Origin: an uncultured Clostridia bacterium
Lineage (GTDB): Bacteria > Bacillota > Clostridia > Oscillospirales > Acutalibacteraceae
Length of the DNA stretch: 64,000 nt
Direction: 5' to 3'
NCBI GenBank assembly: GCA_947369085.1
Contig: CANBJR010000003.1
Coordinates: forward strand, 1-64,000
The notes under the pieces were generated by a model. The model did no database searches and was not told the origin of the DNA. It saw only the letters and a program-made list of their open reading frames with translations. The translations under genes and the position numbers were made by a program. Within the stretch, counting starts at the first letter, position 1, and every line of letters starts with the position of its first letter. This document shows positions 37,247 through 45,339 of the stretch, piece after piece.

Positions 37247-37840
37247 TCAGTTTAGTCCTTTCTCCTGTTCAAGAATAATCGCTCTGCACGGAGCAGCCTC
37301 AAGTCCTCCGAGCTTTATTGGAAACGCACACAAATCATACTCACCGTCATCAATAGCGGAAAGATTAAGGTTTTCAAGAACTGCAATTCCTGCACGTGCA
37401 AGCTGACGATGTGTTTTATCCTCATCAAAAGAAGGCGCAATTGACGCAGCGTCTGTTCCGACGAGCACTACTCTGCTTTCTGAAAGCACAATTGCAGCTG
37501 AATGGGAAATAAAGGTTTTTCCTTCGCCGTGAAAAAGCACGCGTCTTTTGCAGTATGGCAACAACCGCTCCATATCTTCTCCTGTCAGAATACCGCTGAC
37601 TGAAATAACCGTACATTTTCCAAAAAACGTATTCAGTCTTATGTTGTCAATTGATTTTCCGTCTTTGCAAAAATGAAGCGGAGCGTCAATGTGCGTACCC
37701 GAATGGACAGACATTGAAATTTCGGTAAGATTGTATCCGTCACCATTGTCAATACTCTTAATTTTTTGCGCAATTGTTTCGGGGTCACCGTCATATACAG
37801 GGGTATTAATAGTATCTCGTGAAATATCGTGAATAATCAA
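37247..37840 (-). CDS. cyclase-family metal-dependent hydrolase (kynurenine formamidase-like)
   Basis: About 197 residues of the PF04199 cyclase family. The metal motif HSGTHIDAPLHF is present, as is the opening IHDISRDTINTPVYDGDP. Members include kynurenine formamidase and isatin hydrolase, which open amide bonds; the substrate here is unknown. A TTG start at 37840 is preferred because AGGGG lies ten bases upstream and homologues start here; an ATG six codons earlier (37858) has no ribosome site. It is the first gene of the run with the phosphatase and queH. Confidence 0.82.
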   Translation of the reverse strand: MIIHDISRDTINTPVYDGDPETIAQKIKSIDNGDGYNLTEISMSVHSGTHIDAPLHFCKDGKSIDNIRLNTFFGKCTVISVSGILTGEDMERLLPYCKRRVLFHGEGKTFISHSAAIVLSESRVVLVGTDAASIAPSFDEDKTHRQLARAGIAVLENLNLSAIDDGEYDLCAFPIKLGGLEAAPCRAIILEQEKGLN

Positions 37841-38020
37841 GTCTGCACTTCCCCTCATTTAAAATAGAATTTGTTCTAATAATCTTATTTATTATTGTAC
37901 CACAAATACGGCTGAATTGTACAGAGAAAAGTCGAATTTTAGAGAGAAACATACTTATATAATCAAATTTGGGAGTGATAACACGCAATTCATAAAGATA
38001 CAACGATATACGACAAACAA

Positions 38021-38044
38021 AAAGCCTCACCGTGGTGAGGCTTT
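38021..38044 (-). terminator. terminator of the dockerin protein gene
   Basis: AAAGCCTCAC and GTGAGGCTTT with a 4-nt loop, followed on the minus strand by TTTTTGTTTG, 23 bp after the stop. Confidence 0.88.
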
Positions 38045-38066
38045 AAATCAGCTTTTTAAGTTTTAA

Positions 38067-39173
38067 TTAGCCAACAGCTTCAACAGCAGTACCAACTAAT
38101 CCTGTGTTGATGTAGCCGCCAACGAGATACTTCTGAACACATGTAACGTCGAGAATTGAAACTCTGCCATCGTTGTTTACATCAGCAAGAGTAACAAGTA
38201 ACTCAATTTCTTCCTCAGTAATATCATCACTAACTATGCCAAGACCCAACTTCTGAATCTCAGAAGCGTCCTGAATTGAAATGATACCGTCCTGATCAAC
38301 GTCGCCATACAAGAAAGTAGGTTCGGGCTCTGTAGCAGGCTCTGTTGTAGCAGGCTCTGTAGCAGGCTCTGTTGTAGCAGGTGCTGTTGTAGGATTAGGA
38401 TCTACACCGAGTAAAGCTGCAACTACTTCTACAGAAGCAACATTGGGGTTGTTTTCAGGGTCAGCAAGCTGCTCAGCATAATCTGCTTTGTACTGTTCAA
38501 GAACAGCAGCAGGTTCAACACCAAGCTGTTCGCAATCAGCCTGAACAATTTCAGGAGTAATGAGAGCTTCGTTAACTACTGCCCATGAGCAAAGGAACTG
38601 TGAAACAATCTGCTCCTTAGGCTGATATACAGGGAAATATTTACCAACGATTTTGCCTGTTGAAGTAATAGCTGCCTTTGCGCCGTACTTGTCTGAATGG
38701 TTTCTCCAAGCACCTTCAAAGTCCATCTTTGATGAATCCTCAGTGTTTTCAACCATTTCACCGGTTACATAAACTGTGTCGCCAAGACATTCCTTACCAA
38801 AAGTAATGTTGCCTGTCTGGTGTGGAGCTTTGTTTGTGTCAACTGTTGAGAAGAGAAGTGCATAGTCAGCGCCCTCTTCAATTGTGCCAACCTTTGTAGT
38901 ATCAAAGTAGTAAAGACCTGTTGCAGAATCTTTTTTGCATGCCTCTGCCTTTGACTGCCAAGAAGTTTCTGTAAGAGGAGAACCTCCATATACGTTGTAT
39001 ACGTGGCAGTAAACAGACTTTGTTGTTCCCCATGATTCAAGTGTAGGAACTTCGAAATAAATTTTTGTTTCCTCATCAGCTGCTGATGCAGAACTAATTG
39101 AAAAACCTGCGAAACAGGAAGCTGCCATTGTTACTGAAAGAGCAAGGCTGATGATTTTTGATGATTTTTTCAT
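38067..39173 (-). CDS. secreted dockerin protein with putative carbohydrate-binding module
   Basis: 368 residues. The signal peptide is about 1-31. Residues 36-140 form a compact domain rich in Trp, Tyr and Phe (KIYFEVPTLESWGTTKSVYCHVYN) resembling the starch-binding modules in Ruminococcus dockerin proteins; this is an inference from pattern. Residues 185-255 are helical and repeat-free. A Pro/Thr/Glu linker (about 260-286, TTEPATEP repeats) leads to a type I dockerin (289-352) with calcium loops DVDQDGIISIQDASEIQ and DVNNDGRVSILDVTCVQ. It has no catalytic domain that I recognise. The dockerin would attach it to a cohesin-bearing scaffold. Confidence 0.85.
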   Translation of the reverse strand: MKKSSKIISLALSVTMAASCFAGFSISSASAADEETKIYFEVPTLESWGTTKSVYCHVYNVYGGSPLTETSWQSKAEACKKDSATGLYYFDTTKVGTIEEGADYALLFSTVDTNKAPHQTGNITFGKECLGDTVYVTGEMVENTEDSSKMDFEGAWRNHSDKYGAKAAITSTGKIVGKYFPVYQPKEQIVSQFLCSWAVVNEALITPEIVQADCEQLGVEPAAVLEQYKADYAEQLADPENNPNVASVEVVAALLGVDPNPTTAPATTEPATEPATTEPATEPEPTFLYGDVDQDGIISIQDASEIQKLGLGIVSDDITEEEIELLVTLADVNNDGRVSILDVTCVQKYLVGGYINTGLVGTAVEAVG

Positions 39174-39216
39174 CGTTAATTCCTCCTTTTTGATTACTCA
39201 TAACTTGAGTAATTAC

Positions 39217-39245
39217 ATTATATATTAAATTAATTAATTTTACAA
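39217..39245 (-). promoter_or_regulatory. sigma-A type promoter for the dockerin protein gene
   Basis: On the minus strand TTGTAA (39240-39245), 17 bp, TATAAT (39217-39222). An ATTACTC/GAGTAAT inverted repeat (39193-39213) lies at the start of the transcript, before AGGAGG. Confidence 0.75.
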
Positions 39246-39396
39246 GTACTTTTTAGAAAATATGGTTATATTTTTTAAAAAGTTTCTTGATCAGGAAAAA
39301 TTGTAGAATTATTCGGTATTATTTCGTTTTATATTTATAAAAAATTTTCATTAAATCGTTTATCGCAAAATAGAATAACATTTTAAAACAAAACTG

Positions 39397-39425
39397 TTGA
39401 TTTATATTCTAAAATATAGTATGAT
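39397..39425 (+). promoter_or_regulatory. promoter for the membrane-anchored protein gene
   Basis: TTGATT (39397-39402), 17 bp, TATGAT (39420-39425), 32 bp before the start codon. Confidence 0.7.
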
Positions 39426-39457
39426 AATATAGATAAAATATAAAGGAGGTATCACAG

Positions 39458-40387
39458 TTGGACGAAAAAAAAGATTTTCTTACTTCTGAAACAGAAGCAG
39501 AAAACAACATAAATTCCGACACAGATACAACAACTAACGAAAGCAATCAGGAAAGCTTTTCGGGAGCTTTCAGCGATGAAATTGCTGAAACACAGGGCAA
39601 TATTGAAACAGAAGCTGCTGCTGTTGATTGCAACACAAATGCTTCGGTTGCTGTTAAAAAGAAGAAAAGCTTTATACAGCTTCCTGTTATTATATCACTT
39701 GCTATTTTAATTCTTGTAGCACTTGGATTTCTTGTATTTAAGGTGTTTTTCAATACAAGCGTTGTAGGAACATGGACTGTAAAAATTACAGCTTCTGCTG
39801 ATGAAGCTACAACTGCAACTGCTGACGAAGCTGCGAAGAATTACTACACCTTTGAGGATGACGGAACGGCTTCAATTCACCTTGGCTCTATGAGAATGAT
39901 GGGTACATATTCACTTAACACAAGCGATGAAGGTACAAAGACAATTGACATTAGTATTCCCTCTGCTCTTGAAGGTTCATTTGAATACACTGTTACAGGC
40001 AACGAGATTGCGGGACGTACTCTTACACTTAAAGACACCTACTACGGTCAGAGCATTGACCTTGAAAGTGCAAAGCTCGTTATTCCCGAACTTAAGCCTG
40101 GCGCAGGCTTTAAGCCGAATGATAAGCTTACCGGCAAGTGGATTTATGATGACGGCTACTACAAGATGAGCTATGAGCTTCGCGAGGACGGCACGGCTAC
40201 TATAAATCAGTCTGATATACTTTTTGCCGACGGCGTTTACAACTATAACGACAACACGATTACAATCAAGTATTTCACAAATCAAGAGTCAGTTATGGAA
40301 CTTAATTATGAGCTAAAAGACAACTCAATTATTATTAATGGCATTCAGTTTAAGAAAGATACGGGTTCTTCCTCTGACGAATCATAA
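39458..40387 (+). CDS. membrane-anchored extracytoplasmic protein with lipocalin-like repeats
   Basis: 309 residues. A cytosolic acidic Ser/Thr/Glu-rich tail (1-65) is followed by a basic KKKK stop and one membrane helix (about 73-96). The outer part has two similar beta-barrel-like repeats, each starting GTWT / GKWIYDDGYY and continuing with FEDDGTASI / LREDGTATI, GTYS / GVYN and ending in a strand pair. This pattern is seen in small lipocalin-like or DUF5640-type domains of Clostridia. The start is TTG with AAAGGAGGT seven bases before it. Ligand and role are unknown. Confidence 0.75.
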   Translation: MDEKKDFLTSETEAENNINSDTDTTTNESNQESFSGAFSDEIAETQGNIETEAAAVDCNTNASVAVKKKKSFIQLPVIISLAILILVALGFLVFKVFFNTSVVGTWTVKITASADEATTATADEAAKNYYTFEDDGTASIHLGSMRMMGTYSLNTSDEGTKTIDISIPSALEGSFEYTVTGNEIAGRTLTLKDTYYGQSIDLESAKLVIPELKPGAGFKPNDKLTGKWIYDDGYYKMSYELREDGTATINQSDILFADGVYNYNDNTITIKYFTNQESVMELNYELKDNSIIINGIQFKKDTGSSSDES

Positions 40388-40410
40388 ACAACAAACTTAA
40401 AGGCTACTTA

Positions 40411-40441
40411 GGCAGCAGCGGTTTTCCGCTGTTGCCTTTTG
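40411..40441 (+). terminator. terminator of the membrane-anchored protein gene
   Basis: GGCAGCAGCGG and CCGCTGTTGCC form an 11-bp stem with a TTTT loop, followed by TTTTG. Confidence 0.85.
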
Positions 40442-40481
40442 TGTTTTATAAAAGAAGTGACTTTATTTCACCAATTATCAT

Positions 40482-41783
40482 ATGAAACGAAAACTATTTT
40501 CAGCTATTCTGCTTTCTCTGATTTTTATATTTATTGCCGCAGGAACTGTGTATTCAGAATCAGATAAAAACTTATCCGTATTTGATGAATGTAAAGAATA
40601 TTACACTGAAAGTAATACATACGGTGCGTTTGTTTACGGTTTTAATTACAGCACTCTATATTCATCATGTGTTATTCCCTATTCAAACATCAGATATGTT
40701 TCTGTTGACGGCATAATACGTTCTGTTTGCCACAATAAACGCTGCTCTTATTCTTTATATAACAAAAAGAATTCCTACTTTATTACTGAGCTTGACAGCT
40801 CAAACGGCAACTGCGTTACCTACTCTTTTGGAGAATTAAGTTATATTGACAACAGCTCTTTTGCATTCTGTGACGGCAAGGCTTACTTTATCTTCACTGA
40901 CAGCAATAATACCTATGTAAGGTCGTACAACAGCAACGGAAAGACTTTGAGAAGATATACTTTTGACGAAAATGTAAAGCAGATTTTTATAAATGATTCA
41001 AAGGTTTATGCACTGCTCTATGACGGCAAAATCTACAGAATTGACAATAACAATTCTCACTATTGTTTAACCGTTAATTCAGGATATGATATTTACAATG
41101 CAGGCAGCGGATATATTTACAGCGGCGCAGGCACACTGTTTTCTATTTACGACAACGACATTGAGTATATTAACGGTGCTAAACCAAATTGCGTTATTAA
41201 AAGTGAAAACAAACTTATTTATTCCAACGAGTGGACAATAAAATACGATAATAAATACTATAAAAGCAAAAGTAAAATTAAATCGTTGCTTGTTTATGGG
41301 AACAACATAGGTATTCTTGACGAAAATCTTAATTTGAATACTATTAGATTTTCTGACTTCAAGGGAGACGATGAAAAATTAAGTTATAATAATAATGAAA
41401 ATGAAAGTAAAAATCGGACTGTAAATATAAACTCCGACGGATATATTACCGGAATAGAAAGCGGAACAACGGTGTCAAATTTTAAAAAACTGTTTTCTGA
41501 TGATATTACGGTTTACGATAAAAACGAAAATGAAGTTACAAACGGTAAAATAAAAACAGGGTATCGTGCGAAAATTTCAAACGTTATTTATGAAATTTCA
41601 GTTTCGGGTGACATAACGGGAGAAGGCAATGTTAAATCAAACGATGTTTCTTCCTTGATGTCATATTTTGTAAAAAAGTCAGATTTATTCGGAGTCTATC
41701 TAACGTCTGCTGACTTTAACAATGACGGAAATATTAACAACAAAGACCTTGTTGAAATTGCACGACAAGCTAAAAATAGATGA
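40482..41783 (+). CDS. secreted protein with C-terminal dockerin-like module
   Basis: 433 residues with a signal peptide (about 1-25, ending AGTVYS). The body is rich in Tyr, Asn and Ser, with repeating beta segments (KAYFIFTDSNNTYVRSYN, KVYALLYDGKIYRIDNNN, and others), suggesting a beta-propeller of read-out type. Residues 310-370 form a separate beta domain. The C-terminal 60 residues match a dockerin: GDITGEGNVKSNDVSSLM with an imperfect first calcium loop, and ADFNNDGNINNKDLVEIA with an intact second. No catalytic motif was recognised. It is transcribed from left to right and meets the pseudokinase gene tail to tail. Confidence 0.75.
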   Translation: MKRKLFSAILLSLIFIFIAAGTVYSESDKNLSVFDECKEYYTESNTYGAFVYGFNYSTLYSSCVIPYSNIRYVSVDGIIRSVCHNKRCSYSLYNKKNSYFITELDSSNGNCVTYSFGELSYIDNSSFAFCDGKAYFIFTDSNNTYVRSYNSNGKTLRRYTFDENVKQIFINDSKVYALLYDGKIYRIDNNNSHYCLTVNSGYDIYNAGSGYIYSGAGTLFSIYDNDIEYINGAKPNCVIKSENKLIYSNEWTIKYDNKYYKSKSKIKSLLVYGNNIGILDENLNLNTIRFSDFKGDDEKLSYNNNENESKNRTVNINSDGYITGIESGTTVSNFKKLFSDDITVYDKNENEVTNGKIKTGYRAKISNVIYEISVSGDITGEGNVKSNDVSSLMSYFVKKSDLFGVYLTSADFNNDGNINNKDLVEIARQAKNR

Positions 41784-41788
41784 GAAAA

Positions 41789-41813
41789 TGCCTCCGACTA
41801 ATAATCGGAGGCA
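41789..41813. terminator. bidirectional terminator between convergent genes
   Basis: TGCCTCCGA and TCGGAGGCA (9 bp, 7-nt loop) lie between the dockerin gene stop and the pseudokinase gene stop. Confidence 0.8.
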
Positions 41814-41830
41814 TAATACTTTGAATTAAT

Positions 41831-43462
41831 TTATTGATTTGGTTGAGTATCAGACTCTTTGCCTTTGCTGACAATGATAGTTACGTTAGTACCATACTCA
41901 ACGGTATCGCCCTCTTGATGGTTCTTGTAACCGATTACTCTGTCCTCTGCAAAGGTGTCACTGTACTGATATTCGGCTGTTGCCAAAAGTCCCTGAGCCG
42001 CAATGTCAGAAGCAGCCTCGTCAAGCTTTGAACCCTCAACCTTAGGCAACTCTCTCATCTGCGGGCCTTTACTTACAGTAATGCTGATAAGAATTCCATC
42101 GTCCTGTGTAACCTTAGAGCCCGCAGGAGGATTCTGCGAAATAACAGTACCCTCTTTATATTCTTCGCTGTATTCATCGGAATACGAACGATAAACAGTT
42201 ATTTTGGTGTCACCCTCTGTTTGCTTCATTACGTCCTCATAGTTCATTCCGACATAATTAGGAATCGTAGCACCCGTCCACTCGGTACTCTGAGTAGACT
42301 CAACAGTTGCAGAAGTATTTCCACCGAAAACTCCGGCAAGAGGATTTTGCATCAGCCAGAAAACACCTGCTATGCCAAGAACAAGCACCGTAATTGCAGC
42401 GGAAATAATAACAATAGATGTGTGCGACATTCCGTTGCGGCTCTTCTGATATTTATCTGCTTTAGACAGATTCATACTTGCCGTTCTTGAGATTTCCTCC
42501 TGAATTGCCTTTGCAGTGTGTGCAACAGAAAGCTGTGAACGAAGTTCATCAAAATCGGTAATTCTGTTTTCACGCTCAACCTGCAAACCGTTTGCAAGTG
42601 CAGAAACAACATGCGGAGGTAAACGCTTAACAGTAGTAGTACTCATCAAAAGTCTGCTGTCTTTGCGACGCTCAGGAGCGCTTTTTGGAAGGTGACCTGT
42701 AAGCGCATAGAAAAGCGTTGAGCAAAATCCGTAAATATCGGTAATATCATCAAGCGGAAAGTTATCATCGTACTGCTCGGGTGCAGCCGCACCTGAAAAC
42801 AACTGAGATTTCAGCGATGTTCCTCGCTTGCGCTCATTTTCGGTAGCAAAACCGCTTATTTTGATTTTTCCCGAAGAAGTTATATAAATGTTTTTAGGAG
42901 CGATTGCATAATGACCGACTCCGCGCTTATGGAGCGCTTCAAGTGCAGAAATTACGGGCATAAACAACGGACGAGCAATATCCCACTCAAGACTGCCACT
43001 GCTGCGCTCAACATATTCTTCAAAGGGAATTAAATCCTCATTTTCCTCAACCACATATACGGTATTATTTTCTTCAAAAATATTATGAACCTTCATCAAT
43101 GCAGAAAGGTCACGAAGCTCACACAATATGCGGTAGTAATTAATAAAATCGTCTTTAAGCTTATTATATGCAAGACGGTTTTCATAATTGATTTTTATTT
43201 CAGCAGAGCCTTCATCTCTGTTGAACAGACCCATAGGAAGGAACTCGCAAATAATAACTACATCGCCTGTCTGCTTATCAAAGCTGATGTATCGTGTGCT
43301 TTCACCGTTTGTATCAATACCCGAACCAACAATATACCTGTTTGAAAGCACCGTGCCGTAAGGCAAATAAGGTGCATGTTGTTTTTCAGAATTATCAAAG
43401 CCGCACTCAGGGCAAATTCTATTGTTGCCGATTTCCTGCATACAACCCATACACAATGACAT
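41831..43462 (-). CDS. zinc-ribbon PASTA pseudokinase (degenerate Ser/Thr kinase)
   Basis: 543 residues from the ATG used (a TTG ten codons earlier is possible). A zinc ribbon (C4, C7, C17, C20) is followed by a kinase-fold domain (about 32-310), a membrane helix (about 348-370) and two PASTA domains outside (about 398-465 and 470-540). The kinase is degenerate at every catalytic site: HYA (184-186) replaces HRD, SGF (203-205) replaces DFG, and the beta-3 lysine region reads VVIICEF. The APE motif (AAAPEQYDD) and the helical lobe remain. It therefore probably binds rather than phosphorylates, sensing wall fragments through PASTA. It lies about 2 kb from an intact prkC-prpC pair, a plausible partner. 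Confidence 0.88.
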   Translation of the reverse strand: MSLCMGCMQEIGNNRICPECGFDNSEKQHAPYLPYGTVLSNRYIVGSGIDTNGESTRYISFDKQTGDVVIICEFLPMGLFNRDEGSAEIKINYENRLAYNKLKDDFINYYRILCELRDLSALMKVHNIFEENNTVYVVEENEDLIPFEEYVERSSGSLEWDIARPLFMPVISALEALHKRGVGHYAIAPKNIYITSSGKIKISGFATENERKRGTSLKSQLFSGAAAPEQYDDNFPLDDITDIYGFCSTLFYALTGHLPKSAPERRKDSRLLMSTTTVKRLPPHVVSALANGLQVERENRITDFDELRSQLSVAHTAKAIQEEISRTASMNLSKADKYQKSRNGMSHTSIVIISAAITVLVLGIAGVFWLMQNPLAGVFGGNTSATVESTQSTEWTGATIPNYVGMNYEDVMKQTEGDTKITVYRSYSDEYSEEYKEGTVISQNPPAGSKVTQDDGILISITVSKGPQMRELPKVEGSKLDEAASDIAAQGLLATAEYQYSDTFAEDRVIGYKNHQEGDTVEYGTNVTIIVSKGKESDTQPNQ

Positions 43463-43624
43463 ACTATTTTTCAACTCCAAATCACGTTTCAATTTACAAA
43501 TCGGATTTTAAATCATCTCATTATTATCTTAAAGAATTATAGCACAAAATTATTATTCCTTTCAAGATTTATGAGTGTCATTATAATTACAGTTTTGTTA
43601 TAGAAAAAATATGGAAAAAACAAT

Positions 43625-43700
43625 TGGTGGAGATAACGGGGCTCGAACCCGTGACCTTTTGACTGCCAGTCAAACACTCTCCCATCTGAGCTATACCCCC
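43625..43700 (-). tRNA. tRNA-Ala (anticodon GGC)
   Basis: 76 nt including an encoded CCA. The acceptor stem GGGGGTA pairs with TATCTCC. The D arm has AGCTCAGATGGGAGAG. The anticodon stem TTTGA/TCAAA holds the loop CTGGCAG with anticodon GGC, reading GCC. The T arm is GGTTCGAGCC. The G3-T70 type pair of tRNA-Ala is present in the acceptor. Confidence 0.96.
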
Positions 43701-43772
43701 ATATAATGCTTGCATATAAAATATTATACACAAGATACATTAATTTTGTTTATGAAAAAGAATTAAATATAT

Positions 43773-44408
43773 TTATATATATTCTTCTTTCATATTAATT
43801 ATAAGTATTGCATTTCCGTCATAAATTTTTATTTTAGATTTTTCAGAAATAAAAATATTTGAAATACCAAGCGGGACACTGCTTTTCAGGCTATACCTGT
43901 CAAGCGGATATTCAGCTCCTTCGTACGAAACACAAACACTGTCGCATCCATACGGAAAAAGCGAAAATGTCTTTCCGCAGTATCTGTCAAAGCAATACTC
44001 GCCCTTTTCAAGAAATTCGATTCTCTCGTTTTCTGAAAGCAGAACTCCTCTGCCGCCTTTATTTGCAATATAATAAAGCGCCGAAATGTTTGCAAACGTA
44101 TGGTCTGTTCTTCCTCCAAGCGCACCAAGCAAAAGAAAATCGGTAAAGCCTTTTTCAAATGCAAGGTTAATCGAATAAATAGTGTCGGTATCATCCTTAT
44201 GCGTATTTAGTTTCACAACCTCGCAATCAGCCGATATTTTTTCTTTATAAGAATCAAAATCGCCTACAACCAAATTCGGCACAACACCTGCAAGGCTTGC
44301 AAACTCATATCCCCTGTCGGCGCATATTACGTAATCATCAGGATTTACAGTACGCTTTATGAAATTTGGATCTGTTTCGGGTGAACCCGATATGATTACA
44401 CAGCGCAT
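43773..44408 (-). CDS. thiN: thiamine pyrophosphokinase
   Basis: 211 residues. The enzyme transfers pyrophosphate from ATP to thiamine to give TPP. Conserved motifs are CADRGYEFA, VVGDFDS, KDDTDT and LGALGGRTDHTFANI, with a C-terminal thiamine-binding segment (SLKSSVPLGISN). In Bacillus the order is rsgA-rpe-thiN; here rpe is absent and thiN follows rsgA by 40 bp. Confidence 0.94.
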   Translation of the reverse strand: MRCVIISGSPETDPNFIKRTVNPDDYVICADRGYEFASLAGVVPNLVVGDFDSYKEKISADCEVVKLNTHKDDTDTIYSINLAFEKGFTDFLLLGALGGRTDHTFANISALYYIANKGGRGVLLSENERIEFLEKGEYCFDRYCGKTFSLFPYGCDSVCVSYEGAEYPLDRYSLKSSVPLGISNIFISEKSKIKIYDGNAILIINMKEEYI

Positions 44409-44448
44409 TAAAACTCACCTTATTTAAAATTAAAAGCATACTGAAAAT

Positions 44449-45339
44449 TCAACGCATTTCCCACTGTTTTATGTCCTTTACTTCGTTATACATTGCAACA
44501 TAGCTTTTATGGCGTGATGGTTCAATCTCTCCGTCAGTCACTGCCTGCAAAATTCTGCACCCCTTTTCACAGGTATGTGAGCATGAGGTGAACTGACATT
44601 CGCCTAAATAACTTTCAAATTCAGGAAAGCAATACTGCAACTGAGTTTTGTCAATCATTTCGTATCTTTGCAAGTCAACAGTGGAAAAACCCGGAGTATC
44701 AGCAACAAAACAACCGTCAATTTCAAACAGCTCGACAACCCTTGTTGTGTGTTTGCCTCGACCAAGCTTACGGCTTATCTGCCCTGTCTGTAATTTAAGA
44801 TTTGGAAAGATGCAATTTATAAGCGTTGACTTTCCAACACCGCTGTTTCCTGTAAAAGCAGATACTTTGCCTTTGAGAAAAGCTTTAAGCTTATTAACAT
44901 CTTCTGTATCATCGGGAGAACAGAGAAATACGGGAAATTTTGAATTGCGGTAAATATTTGCAATTTTCTCGCCCGACTTCAAGTCATTTTTTGACACGAC
45001 GATTGCAGGAATCATATTGTTGTTTACTGCCGCCGCAGTCATCTTATCAATTACCGTAAAGTTCGGCTCAGGGTCAACCGTAGAGCAAACGATAACAAGC
45101 GTGTCAACATTTGCAAGTGCAGGTCTTTTGAGTTTATTTTTTCTCGGCTTGATTTCCTCAATTGATGCAAAACCCTCATCGGGAACGGAAATTACTACCT
45201 TATCGCCGACAACGGGGGAATTTCCGCTTTTGCGAAAACTTCCCCTTGCCTTACATTCATATTCTATGCCGCCACAGCGAACGTAGTAAAATCCGCCGAT
45301 TGACTTCATTAATATTCCGTTAAGCGTATTCATACTCAT
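44449..45339 (-). CDS. rsgA: small-ribosomal-subunit-dependent GTPase A
   Basis: 296-residue circularly permuted GTPase that aids 30S maturation. An OB-fold (about 1-70) is followed by the G domain in permuted order: G4 (VVSKNDLK), then G1 (GNSGVGKSTLIN), then G3 (DTPGFS). The C-terminal zinc site has C, C, H and C in the stretch from YLGECQFTSCSHTCEKGC. Its ATG overlaps the prkC stop by one base (TGATG) and has no separate ribosome site, so translation is coupled to prkC. Confidence 0.96.
   Translation of the reverse strand: MSMNTLNGILMKSIGGFYYVRCGGIEYECKARGSFRKSGNSPVVGDKVVISVPDEGFASIEEIKPRKNKLKRPALANVDTLVIVCSTVDPEPNFTVIDKMTAAAVNNNMIPAIVVSKNDLKSGEKIANIYRNSKFPVFLCSPDDTEDVNKLKAFLKGKVSAFTGNSGVGKSTLINCIFPNLKLQTGQISRKLGRGKHTTRVVELFEIDGCFVADTPGFSTVDLQRYEMIDKTQLQYCFPEFESYLGECQFTSCSHTCEKGCRILQAVTDGEIEPSRHKSYVAMYNEVKDIKQWEMR

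Noticed and set aside
38318-38396. Short tandem DNA repeats in the 38067 gene, as a possible CRISPR or satellite
   Set aside because: They encode the Thr/Glu/Pro/Ala linker in frame and have no spacer-like unique sequences.
43773-44408. A TPP riboswitch in front of thiN
   Set aside because: The 40-bp gap to rsgA is too short and lacks the conserved CTGAGA core.
44449-45339. Scrambled order of GTPase motifs in rsgA
   Set aside because: Circular permutation is the defining property of the RsgA family.
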